Source of the DNA: DATAOG01 sp963798075
GTDB lineage: Bacteria > Pseudomonadota > Alphaproteobacteria > Geminicoccales > Geminicoccaceae
Reading direction: 5' to 3'
Assembly: GCA_963798075.1 (NCBI GenBank)
Contig: CAWCRU010000009.1
Span: 62,001 to 126,000 of the forward strand
DNA length: 64,000 nt
The translations under genes were made by a program, and so were the position numbers. Numbering within the stretch: position 1 is the first letter of the stretch; each line of letters starts with the position of its first letter. Below the pieces are notes generated by a model. That model made no database searches, was not told the DNA's origin, and saw only the letters and a program-made list of their open reading frames with translations. Shown piece by piece: positions 35,002-43,349 of this stretch.

Positions 35002-35953
35002 TCAGGCCGGCAGGACCCCGGGCACGCCGGTTGCGGTCAGCATCTGCCGGCAGCGCTCGCGGTAGAGCTGCCGGATATCGCGGGTCGGCGGCCGGCAGCG
35101 GCTGGAATCGAGGCCGACCAGCTCCATGCAGAGCTTGTCGAGGTAGCCGTCGCCGCTCGTGTAGGTCTTCTCGATCTCGGTCCACAGCTTGTAGAAGGGC
35201 ATCGCCTGCTCGATCAGGGCCTGCTGGACCTCGCGGTAGCGGCCGCGCCCGAGGTCGTCGATCAGGCGGATGCCCCATTCCGGCCAGTAGTTGCACAGAT
35301 GCACCTCGAAGGCCCGCGCTCCCAGCATGTGGCTCTGCGCGAACATCAGATGGTTGTCGATGATCGTCAGGCGGCCGGCGAAGGTCGAGACGACGTCTTC
35401 GAACTCCATCGCATCGGTGCGCGGACAGGCCCATTTGAGGCCGACGACGTTCGGGATCTCGGTCAGCTTCTCGATCAGTGCGAAACGAGACGGCGGCGCT
35501 GGTCCAAAAGGTGTTGTAGACGATGATGCCGAGGTCGGCGGCGGCGGCCGCCTCGCAGACGTACTCGTAGAAGTCGCCCTCGGTGTGGGCGAAATAGAAC
35601 GGCGGCGAGACCTGGATGAACTCGGCGCCCAGACGCGCGGCGGCTTTGGCCAGCCGTTTGAGCTCGAGCGTGCTCGTGGTCTGGGCGCCGACCGCGACCG
35701 GCACGCGACGGTCGGCCTCGGCGATCACGGCTTCGGCCACCCGCACCCGCTCGTCGAAGGTCATGGTCGAGAAGTCGCCGGCAGCCCCGCCCGCCAGCAG
35801 GGTGCCATGCCGGGCGTCGATGCCACGCTCGAGCAGAAAGCGGACATTGCGGGCGGTGGCGGCGAGGTCAAGCTCGAGGTCAAGGTCGCGGAACATCGTC
35901 GGCACCGTGACGTAGCAGCCCTCGAGCCGTGTCTTGGCCCGTTCGAAGTCCAT
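35002..35953 (-). pseudogene. Dihydrodipicolinate synthase/N-acetylneuraminate lyase-family protein, one frameshift
   Basis: Class I aldolase-fold enzyme (DapA/NanA superfamily; members cleave, condense or dehydrate 2-oxo acids through a Lys Schiff base). From the ATG at 35953: GCYVTVPTMFRDLDLELD, GTLLAGGAAGDFSTMTFDER and GAEFIQVSPPFYF, then LGIIVYNTFWTSAAVSF with the conserved Tyr. One extra base near 35484 shifts the frame; beyond it the protein continues NVVGLKWACPRTDAMEF with the likely Schiff-base Lys, and ends at 35002 (about 316 residues, normal). It is divergent from the GlxA-type regulator and near an aldehyde dehydrogenase and two sialidase-fold proteins. Substrate unresolved. Confidence 0.85.
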
Positions 35954-36073
35954 GGCCGATGCGCCCTCCTGCACGATCCCGATCCGGATCCCGCTTTATT
36001 CCACGAGCGGTCCGCGAAGGAATTGATCTTCGACGACATCGACTTGATGATGGGCGAAGGAGGTGGCGCACTC

Positions 36074-37111
36074 ATGTCCCGCCCGGAGGTCGTCGGGGAA
36101 CGAGAACAGCCGGGGCGGCCCGAGCGCGTCGGCTTCCTGCTGCTGCCCGAGTTCCCGATCTATGCCCTGATCCTGGCGCTCGAGGGCCTTCGGGTCGCGA
36201 ACCAGAACGCCGGTGCCAGGCTGTTCAGCACCCATCTGTTCTCGCTCGACGGCCAGCCGGTGGCGGCCGGCAACGGCATGATGGTCGCGGTCGAGGCCGC
36301 GATCGCGCAGGTCCCGTTCTTCCCGACCGTGATCGTCTGCGGCGGCAACCGGCCGACCCAGCACGTGACCAAGGCTCTGCTCAACTGGTTGCGCCGCCTC
36401 GGGCGCCATGGCGCCCTGCTCGGCGCCCTCGACACCGGCCAGTTCGCGCTGGCTGCGGCCGGTCTTTTGGAGGGCCGCAGGGTGACCCTGCACTGGGAGG
36501 CGATCCAGATGTTCCGTGAGCACTATCCGGACATCGCTGTGAGCGAGCAGCTCTACCTGAGCGATCGCAACGTGATGACCTGCGCGGGCGGGATCGCGAC
36601 CCTCGACATGATGCTGCACCTGATCGCCATGAAGCATGGCCGCGATCTCGCCCAGATCGTGGCCGACGGCTTCGTGCATGCACGGCCGCGCCGGGACGCC
36701 GAGCATCAGCGCGCCTCGCCCGACGACGTGGTCGGGCCGCACGACCCGCGCCTTGCCCGCGTGCTGCGCGCGATGGAAGGTAATCTCGAGAGCCCGCTTC
36801 CTGCCCGCGCGCTCGCCGCCGGTGCCGGCGTGTCGCTGCGTCAGCTCGAGCGGCTGATCCGCGATCGCTTCGACGACACGCCGACCGGCTATTACCTCAA
36901 GCTCAGGCTGCAGGCGGCGCGCAACCAGCTGTTCTACGGCGATCTGCCGATCCAGGAGATCGCGGCCGCCTGCGGCTTCTCCTCGCCGTCGGTTCTCTCG
37001 CGCACCTTCCGGTCGCATTTCGGCCTCTCGCCGCGCGAGTTCCGCAACCAGTTCTCGGGCGACCAGCTGCAGCGCTTCCGCCCCGAGATCCGCCAGCAGC
37101 TGAGCTTTTGA
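36074..37111 (+). CDS. GlxA-family transcriptional regulator (DJ-1/PfpI domain plus AraC-type HTH)
   Basis: 345 residues. The N-terminal half is a class-I-amidotransferase-like DJ-1/PfpI sensor domain (RVGFLLLPEFPIYALILALE, then GALLGALDTGQFALAAAGLL where the usual nucleophile Cys is replaced by Asp/Thr context). The C-terminal half has two AraC-type helix-turn-helix motifs: ARALAAGAGVSLRQLERLIR and IQEIAAACGFSSPSVLSRTF. GlxA-type regulators activate catabolic genes for amines, betaines and other small nutrients. The ATG at 36074 follows GGAGGTGGCGC. It is divergent from the DHDPS-family gene and convergent with the aldehyde dehydrogenase (4-bp gap), so it probably controls this cluster. Confidence 0.88.
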   Translation: MSRPEVVGEREQPGRPERVGFLLLPEFPIYALILALEGLRVANQNAGARLFSTHLFSLDGQPVAAGNGMMVAVEAAIAQVPFFPTVIVCGGNRPTQHVTKALLNWLRRLGRHGALLGALDTGQFALAAAGLLEGRRVTLHWEAIQMFREHYPDIAVSEQLYLSDRNVMTCAGGIATLDMMLHLIAMKHGRDLAQIVADGFVHARPRRDAEHQRASPDDVVGPHDPRLARVLRAMEGNLESPLPARALAAGAGVSLRQLERLIRDRFDDTPTGYYLKLRLQAARNQLFYGDLPIQEIAAACGFSSPSVLSRTFRSHFGLSPREFRNQFSGDQLQRFRPEIRQQLSF

Positions 37112-37115
37112 GCGA

Positions 37116-38543
37116 TCAGAGCCGGATCGCGACGTTCTTGATCTGCAAATAGTTGCGGATGCCGGGCAGGCCGCGCTCGCGGCCGATCCCGGAATCCTTG
37201 ATGCCGCCGGTCGGCGCCTGGACGCCGCCCAGGAACCAGCCGTTGATCCAGACCGAGCCCGCCTCGAGGCGCTGGGCGAGCCGGAGCGCGCGCGAGATGT
37301 CCCGGGTATAGACGCCGGCGCACAGCCCGTAGCCCAGACCGTTCGCGATCGCGAGCGCCTCATCCTCGTTCTCGAAGGTCGTCACGGTTGTCACCGGGCC
37401 GAAGACCTCCTCGCGGGCGATCCGCATGTCCGGGCTGACCCGGTCGAAGAGCGTCGGCTCGAGGAAAAAGCCGCGATTGAGGTGCTCCGGCCGCCGGCCT
37501 CCGAACACGAGGCGCGCCTGCTCGCGGACCGCCCCCTCGACGTAGCGGGTGACCTTGGCGTACTGCTCGGCCGAGACCAGGGGGCCGAGGTCCGGGTCTT
37601 CGCGTCCGGGCCCGACCCGGAGCGCGCTCGCCCTGGTGCGCAGACGGTCGATGAGCTCGTCCTTGACCTCCGGCGCCACGAGCAGGCGCGAGCTCGACGA
37701 GCAGACCTGGCCGCTGTTGCCGAAGGCGCCCTCGGCGGCGTCCGCAGCCGCGCGCTCGAGATCGGCATCCGCGAACACCAGCATCGGGTTCTTGCCGCCG
37801 AGCTCGAGCACGACCGGCACCGTCCGCTCGGCCGCGAGCGCCATGATCCGCCGCCCGGTCGCGATGCTGCCCGTGAAGCTGATGCCGCGCACCAGCGGGT
37901 GGCGGACCAGGGCCTCGCCCGCCTCTTCGCCGAAACCCGTGACCACGTTGAGGACGCCCTTGGGCAGGCCCGCCTGCCGGCCGAGCTCGGCCAGGCGCAG
38001 CGCCGAGAGCGGCGACTGCTCGGCGGGCTTCAGGACCGCGCTGCAGCCGGCCGCGAGTGCCGGCGCCAGCGAGCGGACCGCCATGCCGAGCGGGAAGTTC
38101 CAGGGCACGATATGGGCGGTCACACCCTGCGGCTCGAGCAGGGTGAAGTCCACGACCTCGCGCCCGAGCGGCACGGTCGCGCCCTCCATCTTGTCGGCGG
38201 CGCCGGCGTTGTAGCGCAAGGTCGCGACCACGCCCTCGACGTCGCCGCGGGCTTCGCGCAGCGGCTTGCCGACATCGGTCGTCTCGAGCAGCGCCAGCTC
38301 GTCCTTGGCCGCCTCGATCGCATCGGCCAGCCGGAATAGCAGCCGGCCCCGTTCGGCCGGCGCCATCTCGCGCCAGGGGCCGCTCATGGCCGCGTGCGCC
38401 GCCTGCACCGCGCGGTCGACGTCCCGGGCGTCGGCGCGGGCCACGTTCTGGATCGGCTCCTCGGTCGACGGGTCGATGGTGGCGAAGGTCAGACCGGATG
38501 CCGGTGCGACCCATTGATCGGCGATGAACAGCCTGGCTTGCAT
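37116..38543 (-). CDS. NAD(P)-dependent aldehyde dehydrogenase
   Basis: 475-residue soluble enzyme oxidising an aldehyde to the acid. Family marks in order: VPWNFPLGMAVRSLAPALAA, the cofactor loop FTGSIATGRRIM, catalytic-base Glu in VVLELGGKNPMLVFADADL, and the nucleophile Cys in GNSGQVCSSSSRLLV. The C-terminal EEVFGPVTTVTTF and GGIKDSGIGRERG are standard. It is the last gene of a four-gene minus-strand operon (binding protein, two permeases, this gene; 7-bp spacing to the permease). With the DHDPS-family protein next door, a pathway from a 2-keto-3-deoxy acid through an aldehyde such as a semialdehyde is plausible, but unproven. Confidence 0.9.
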   Translation of the reverse strand: MQARLFIADQWVAPASGLTFATIDPSTEEPIQNVARADARDVDRAVQAAHAAMSGPWREMAPAERGRLLFRLADAIEAAKDELALLETTDVGKPLREARGDVEGVVATLRYNAGAADKMEGATVPLGREVVDFTLLEPQGVTAHIVPWNFPLGMAVRSLAPALAAGCSAVLKPAEQSPLSALRLAELGRQAGLPKGVLNVVTGFGEEAGEALVRHPLVRGISFTGSIATGRRIMALAAERTVPVVLELGGKNPMLVFADADLERAAADAAEGAFGNSGQVCSSSSRLLVAPEVKDELIDRLRTRASALRVGPGREDPDLGPLVSAEQYAKVTRYVEGAVREQARLVFGGRRPEHLNRGFFLEPTLFDRVSPDMRIAREEVFGPVTTVTTFENEDEALAIANGLGYGLCAGVYTRDISRALRLAQRLEAGSVWINGWFLGGVQAPTGGIKDSGIGRERGLPGIRNYLQIKNVAIRL

Positions 38544-38550
38544 GGCCCGC

Positions 38551-39426
38551 TCAGCCCTTGAGGCTACCGCTCGTGATGCCCTGGATGAAATACTTCTGCA
38601 GGCAAAGGAACAAGGCGAGGCTCGGGATCGACAGGATCGTGACCGCCGCCATCGCGATGCCGAAGCTCTCGAGCTGGGTCTTGCTGCCGACGACCGGCGC
38701 GAACACCGCGATGCCGACCGGCAGGGTCTTCATGCTCTCGTTGAAGGTCACCAGCAGCGGCCAGAGGAAGTTGTTCCAATTGAGGGTGAAGACGATCACC
38801 GTGGCCGCGATCGCCGGCGCCCGCGCCAGCGGCAAAGCGATCCGCCAGAAGATCTGGAAGCGCCCGGCGCCGTCGATGATCGCGGCATCCTCGAGCTCGC
38901 GCGGGAAGGTCAGGAAGAATTGCCGGAAGATATAGACGCTGAACACGTTGGCCACCGTCGGCAGGATCAGCGCCTGATAGGTATTGGCCCAGCCGACCTG
39001 GATCATGGCGATCAGCATCGGCACCACGGTGATCTCGACCGGCACCATGAGCGAGGCAAGGAAAATCGTGAAGATCAGATCGCGGCCCGGGAATCGCATC
39101 CGGGCGAGCGCGTAGCCCGCGAGCGCGCCGGCCAGCACGCAGAGCCCGGTCGCGATCGTCGCCACGACCACGCTGTTGAAGGCCCAGCGCCAGACCGGAT
39201 ACTCGAAGACGCGGGCGTAGCTGTCGAACACGACCGTGCGCGGCAGCCATTCGATGTCCCGGGTCATGACCTCGCCGGCCGGCTTGAGCGAGGTGCTGAC
39301 CATCCAGACGAAGGGCGCCGCCCAGAGCGCCACGACGACCATGCCCAAAAGCCACAGCGGGACGTCCGCAAGCCGCAGCCTCGTGCCGGCGATCCGTCGG
39401 TTCAGAACCGTCGCGAGATCAGCCAC
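38551..39426 (-). CDS. CUT1 carbohydrate ABC transporter permease (MalG/AraQ type)
   Basis: Inner-membrane subunit, 291 residues, six predicted helices. PFVWMVSTSLKPAGEVM is typical of the MalG-type N-terminus. The EAA loop that docks the ATPase reads ELEDAAIIDGAGRFQIFWRI. The start overlaps the end of the MalF-type gene by 8 bp, so translation is coupled. The operon carries no ATPase gene; the only CUT1-type ATPase in the window belongs to the polyol operon at 57.8 kb, so an ATPase must be shared or encoded elsewhere. Confidence 0.92.
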   Translation of the reverse strand: MADLATVLNRRIAGTRLRLADVPLWLLGMVVVALWAAPFVWMVSTSLKPAGEVMTRDIEWLPRTVVFDSYARVFEYPVWRWAFNSVVVATIATGLCVLAGALAGYALARMRFPGRDLIFTIFLASLMVPVEITVVPMLIAMIQVGWANTYQALILPTVANVFSVYIFRQFFLTFPRELEDAAIIDGAGRFQIFWRIALPLARAPAIAATVIVFTLNWNNFLWPLLVTFNESMKTLPVGIAVFAPVVGSKTQLESFGIAMAAVTILSIPSLALFLCLQKYFIQGITSGSLKG

Positions 39427-40342
39427 GGACCCGCTCCCGCAGGATGAAGCGTTGCAGGAGCGTGACCGCCAGGATCGCGAAGAACAAAAGGATCGAGATC
39501 GCGGACGCGTAGCCCATCGCGGTGCGCGCGACGGCGGTCGTATAGATGTAGAAGATGACCGAGGACGACGAGCCGTTGGGGCCGCCGTTGGTCATGACGA
39601 AGACCTGACTGAAGATCCGCATGGTCGAGATCAGCTGGAGCGTCACGACCATGCTCACTACCGGCCGGATGTGCGGCAGGGTCACATGCCGCAAGCGCCG
39701 CCAGCGGCTGGCCCCGTCGACCTCTGCGGCTTCGTAGAGCTCCTGCGGCACGTCCTGCAGGCCGGCCAGAAACAGCACGAAGGCAAGGCCCAGATCCCAC
39801 CAGATCGAGGCGATGCTGACCCCGATCAGCGACCATTCGGTCGAGGTCAGCCAGGGGATCGGCGCGATGCCGAAGACGCCCAGATACTGGTTGACGATGC
39901 CGAAGCGGGTATCGAGGATCCAGACCCAGATCAGGCCGATCACGGTCGCGGAGACGACGTAGGGCGAGAAGAACACGGTCCTGGCCAGCGCCGACAGCGG
40001 CCAGCGCTGGTTGACGAACAGCGCGAAGGTGAGGCCCAGAACGGTCACCCCGGGGACGATGATGAGCGCGTAGAGCAGGATGTTGCGAAACGCGATCGCA
40101 ACCCACTCGTCGGCGAACGCCTCCCGGAAGTTCTCGAGCCCGACCCATTCCGGCCTGCCGATGATGCCCCACTCGGTGAAGCCCACGACCGCGCCGAACA
40201 GGATCGGGCAGATGTTGAACACCAGGAACGGGACGGCGAAGAAGGCGACGAAGAGGTAGCCCTGCCACTCGGTCGCGGGACCGGCCCTGTCGACCCGCGG
40301 CGTCGTCCGAACCGTTTCCTGGCCGATGCTGGTGCTCGCCAT
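39419..40342 (-). CDS. CUT1 carbohydrate ABC transporter permease (MalF/UgpA type)
   Basis: Inner-membrane subunit, 307 residues. After an unstructured N-terminus the first helix reads LFVAFFAVPFLVFNICPILF. Central helices include VFFSPYVVSATVIGLIWVWI. The EAA loop reads ELYEAAEVDGASRWRRLRHV, and QVFVMTNGGPNGSSSSVIFY is a standard MalF-type segment. It lies 92 bp downstream of the binding-protein gene and overlaps the second permease, giving the usual binding protein-F-G order. Substrate must be inferred from neighbours. Confidence 0.92.
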   Translation of the reverse strand: MASTSIGQETVRTTPRVDRAGPATEWQGYLFVAFFAVPFLVFNICPILFGAVVGFTEWGIIGRPEWVGLENFREAFADEWVAIAFRNILLYALIIVPGVTVLGLTFALFVNQRWPLSALARTVFFSPYVVSATVIGLIWVWILDTRFGIVNQYLGVFGIAPIPWLTSTEWSLIGVSIASIWWDLGLAFVLFLAGLQDVPQELYEAAEVDGASRWRRLRHVTLPHIRPVVSMVVTLQLISTMRIFSQVFVMTNGGPNGSSSSVIFYIYTTAVARTAMGYASAISILLFFAILAVTLLQRFILRERVRG

Positions 40343-40434
40343 GGCCGCCCGTTCCCGGCCTCCGGTGATGGCCTCGCCGGCCGATCACCAGGCCCGGACC
40401 GGGCCGCCCGATGGCGCGGGCCGATCTGCCTGTC

Positions 40435-41775
40435 TCAGCCCTTGTCGAGATCCTTTTGCCACTGCTCCGCGATCTTCTCCATCGCCTCGTCGATCTTGGT
40501 CTGGTGAACCCAGACGCCTTCCAGCGTCTTGGCGAGGAAGTTGCTGCCCTGGTAGATCGTGAAGTCGGGGCCCTCGGTCACCGGCACTTCGCCCACCACC
40601 GCGAACGGCATGCCCTCGACGAAGGCGCCCCGCACCTTCCAGGGGTGGCCGGCGGTCTTGTAGTCGGGCCGGTCGAGGATGGAGGTGCGCGGCGTCACCC
40701 CCCGCCCGACCGTGGTCCAAAGGAAACTGTTGTCGGACAGCCACTTGACCGCTTCCAGGGTGGCCTGGTGGCGGCCCTCGTCGCTCTGCTTGTAGAGCTC
40801 GAGGCCGCCCATCTCGAAGTAGGTGGCGCGCTCGTCGCCGATCTTCGGGAACAGGACGGTCGCGAAGTTCAGCTTCTGCTGCACGTAGCCGTTGAGCGTC
40901 CAGGGGCCGGTCCAGAAGATCGAGCCCTCGCCGGTCCCGAACGCCTTGTAGCGATCGGTGATGTCGCGGGTCGAGACCTTGGCGTCGTCAAACAGCGCCA
41001 GCACCCACTCCATCGCCTTCTTGCCGGCATCGGGATTGACGGCCGCGGTCTTGAGGTCGTCGCTCGCCCGCCGGAAGCCCATCTGGTGCGCGACGATCCC
41101 CCAGGTCACGGTCGGCTGCACGCCCGAGCCGGTCATCATGATGCCGGAGCGCGTCACGGTATCGCCGTCGCGCTTGGTCATCGCCTGGGCCCACTCGAGC
41201 AGCTCCTTGTCATCCTGCGGCCCGCCCTGGGGCGGGTCCGGCAACTCCAGCCCGGCCTCCTTGACGTGGTCGAGGTTGATCTCCGGCTGCAGGCTCATGA
41301 GGTCCATGGGGATCATGAACAGGCCGTTGTCGTATTGCGGATAGCGCGCCGCCTTGAGCGACTGGTCGGAGAAGTCGGCCAGTTCGAGCCCGACCTGCTT
41401 GGCGAGGTCGTCGAGCGGCAGGGTCACCTCTTCCTTGGCGAACTTGGCGCGCAGCCCGGCCGTCCCCCAGCCGAAGTCCGGCGCCTGGCCGGTCACGGCC
41501 GAGGCCAAAACCTTGGTCGGGTACTGGTCCTCCGGGATGACCTCCATGCGGATCTGGACGCCCTGGTCCTTGTGGGCGTCGTTGAAGTTCTGGATCATCT
41601 TCGCCCAGACCTCGCCATCCGAGGCGGTCAGCCAGCTCCAGTGCACGATCTCGATCGGCTTGGTGATCGCGAACGCCTTGCCGGGCAACAGCCCGGTGCC
41701 GGCCGCGGCCAAGGCGCCGCTCGCAGCCGCCGTTCCCAGCAACCGGCGGCGGGTCAGATTGCGCGATGCTGCCAC
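40435..41775 (-). CDS. CUT1 solute-binding protein, family 1, with Tat signal
   Basis: Periplasmic sugar-binding subunit, 446 residues. The N-terminus carries a twin-arginine signal (LTRRRLLGTAAASGALAAAG) with likely cleavage after KAFA. The mature part opens IEIVHWSWLTASDGEVW and includes VLASAVTGQAPDFGWGTAGL, SIFWTGPWTLNGYVQQ and a Trp-rich C-terminal lobe, all family-1 features. It is the first gene of the operon with two permeases and the aldehyde dehydrogenase, and is divergent from the two sialidase-fold genes across a 342-bp control region. The ligand may be a sugar acid or the product of those enzymes (inference). Confidence 0.9.
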   Translation of the reverse strand: MAASRNLTRRRLLGTAAASGALAAAGTGLLPGKAFAITKPIEIVHWSWLTASDGEVWAKMIQNFNDAHKDQGVQIRMEVIPEDQYPTKVLASAVTGQAPDFGWGTAGLRAKFAKEEVTLPLDDLAKQVGLELADFSDQSLKAARYPQYDNGLFMIPMDLMSLQPEINLDHVKEAGLELPDPPQGGPQDDKELLEWAQAMTKRDGDTVTRSGIMMTGSGVQPTVTWGIVAHQMGFRRASDDLKTAAVNPDAGKKAMEWVLALFDDAKVSTRDITDRYKAFGTGEGSIFWTGPWTLNGYVQQKLNFATVLFPKIGDERATYFEMGGLELYKQSDEGRHQATLEAVKWLSDNSFLWTTVGRGVTPRTSILDRPDYKTAGHPWKVRGAFVEGMPFAVVGEVPVTEGPDFTIYQGSNFLAKTLEGVWVHQTKIDEAMEKIAEQWQKDLDKG

Positions 41776-42117
41776 GGTTGATCTCCCTGATGCCTGCGCT
41801 GCCGAGTTTGATGGCGTCGGATTCAGACGGTCGGATGCAGCGGCTTGAGCCTGTGCCGATTATTCCACTTGCCGAGCAGGCAGACTTGATGTCTGACGAC
41901 ATCCAATTGATGAATGCCGCCGGGACGGGGCCCGGTCAAAGCGGGCGCCGCTGACGCTGATAGTCAAGTTCCTGTCGCCCCCGGTCACTCGAAGTGGGTC
42001 CGGTCTGCGATAATGGCAGGATGCCGCACGTCACTGGAGAGCCGCAATTCGCGACCCGGCTCGCCAAGTCGTCACGCGCAGAGGCTAAGATAAGCCGCAG
42101 GCCAGGAAAGTCTGAGC
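41776..42117. other. Divergent control region between the CUT1 operon and the BNR genes
   Basis: 342 bp with no gene I can support. It is somewhat less GC-rich than its surroundings, and contains the palindrome at 41888-41903. No confident -35/-10 pair was found. Its position makes it the likely shared promoter region for import (leftward) and BNR protein (rightward) genes. Confidence 0.5.
41888..41903. promoter_or_regulatory. Perfect palindrome in the divergent control region, candidate operator
   Basis: GATGTC, TGAC and GACATC form a perfect 6-bp inverted repeat with four-base spacer. It lies 113 bp upstream of the binding-protein ATG and 215 bp upstream of the first BNR gene. The size suits a dimeric regulator of the GntR or LacI kind; neither is encoded nearby, and GlxA-type regulators usually prefer asymmetric sites. 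Confidence 0.4.
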
Positions 42118-43338
42118 ATGACCAGAATCGGCGATGTCAGCCATCACACGCTCTATGCACACGACCAGCATTGCGTCAATCAGGTCGCAACGCGGGTGTT
42201 GCGGAATGGCGAGCTGGTGGCGGTGTTCAACGAGGAGCGGTTTCCTTTCCACCACGACAGCGGCCGCACTGTCATGATGCGCTCCAAGGACGGCGGCCTG
42301 AGCTGGCAGCCGGATCCGCCCCAGGTCGTGCTCGACTGGAGCGACATCACCGGCAACTGGGACTGCGGCATCTGCGAGCTCGACGACGGCACGCTGCTCG
42401 TGAACCTGACCATCACCGGCTTCTTCAAGCGTGGCCAGAAGCCGGCGCAACCGTCGTGGGCCGCGCGCCCGTGGAGCGAGCGCTGGGGCGACTGGACCTG
42501 GGCGTACAAGACCCAGGGCTGGCTCGGGACTTACGTCGTCAAGTCGAAAGATCGGGGTGCCACCTGGAGCCAGCCGATCCCGGTCAACGTGCGGCCGTTG
42601 AAGCATGGCGGCTGCCGCCTCGGCTGCTGGCAATTGCCCTCGGGCGCGATCTTGATGGGTCTCTACGGCCGCATCCGCGGCTACGGCGAGGAGGGCGAGG
42701 GCGAATCGACCCGCTCGGCGCTCATGATCTCCGAGGACGGCGGCGACAATTGGGAATACTTCTCCACGCTCGCCTACGACCCGGCCAGCATCGTCGACTA
42801 CGAGGAGCCGGCGCTGCTGCGGCTCAAAGACGGCCGCCTGGTCTGCCTCCTGCGCACCCACGTCAATCCGTCGGGCGATGCCAAGAACATGGTCATGGTC
42901 ACTTCCGAGGACGACGGCTTCTCCTGGACCCCGCCCAAGTGGACCAACATCTGGGGCTACCCCGCCGAGCTCATTCCGCTGCAGGACGGCCGCTATCTGA
43001 TGATCTACGGCTACCGGCGCCCGCCCTACGGCGTCCGCGGCATCGTCTCGAAGGACGGGCTGAGCTGGGACGTCAAGGACGAGTTCGTGATCCGCGAGGG
43101 CGGCGTGCCGCGGTTTGCCGGTGCCGACCGCCCGGGATCGAGCATGATGACGCCGGCCTCGGGACAGAAGAGCGCTGGTCAGGTGCGTTGGGACAATCCC
43201 GGCATCTTCCAGCACATCGGCTATCCGAGCGTGGTCCAGATGCCAGACGGCGCCATCGTCGCGTCCTATCACGAGTGGAGTGAGGACGCGGAGCCGCTGC
43301 AGTACGTGCGCTGCACGCGCCTGCGCTTGCTCGATTGA
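42118..43338 (+). CDS. Sialidase-fold (BNR-repeat) protein 1, cytoplasmic
   Basis: 406-residue six-bladed propeller protein. Asp-box (BNR) repeats are visible as SKDGGLSW, SKDRGATWSQ, SEDGGDNWEY and SEDDGFSW. YEEPALLRLKDGRLVCLLRT and the C-terminal YPSVVQMPDGAIVASYHEW match the BNR_2/sialidase superfamily. The usual RIP motif of classic GH33 sialidases is not seen near the N-terminus, so sialidase activity is not assured. There is no signal peptide, so it should act in the cytoplasm on imported material. It is immediately followed by a second BNR protein (11 bp) and is divergent from a CUT1 importer operon. Other glycosidase roles are possible. Confidence 0.82.
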   Translation: MTRIGDVSHHTLYAHDQHCVNQVATRVLRNGELVAVFNEERFPFHHDSGRTVMMRSKDGGLSWQPDPPQVVLDWSDITGNWDCGICELDDGTLLVNLTITGFFKRGQKPAQPSWAARPWSERWGDWTWAYKTQGWLGTYVVKSKDRGATWSQPIPVNVRPLKHGGCRLGCWQLPSGAILMGLYGRIRGYGEEGEGESTRSALMISEDGGDNWEYFSTLAYDPASIVDYEEPALLRLKDGRLVCLLRTHVNPSGDAKNMVMVTSEDDGFSWTPPKWTNIWGYPAELIPLQDGRYLMIYGYRRPPYGVRGIVSKDGLSWDVKDEFVIREGGVPRFAGADRPGSSMMTPASGQKSAGQVRWDNPGIFQHIGYPSVVQMPDGAIVASYHEWSEDAEPLQYVRCTRLRLLD

Positions 43339-43349
43339 CCGCGCCCCCG

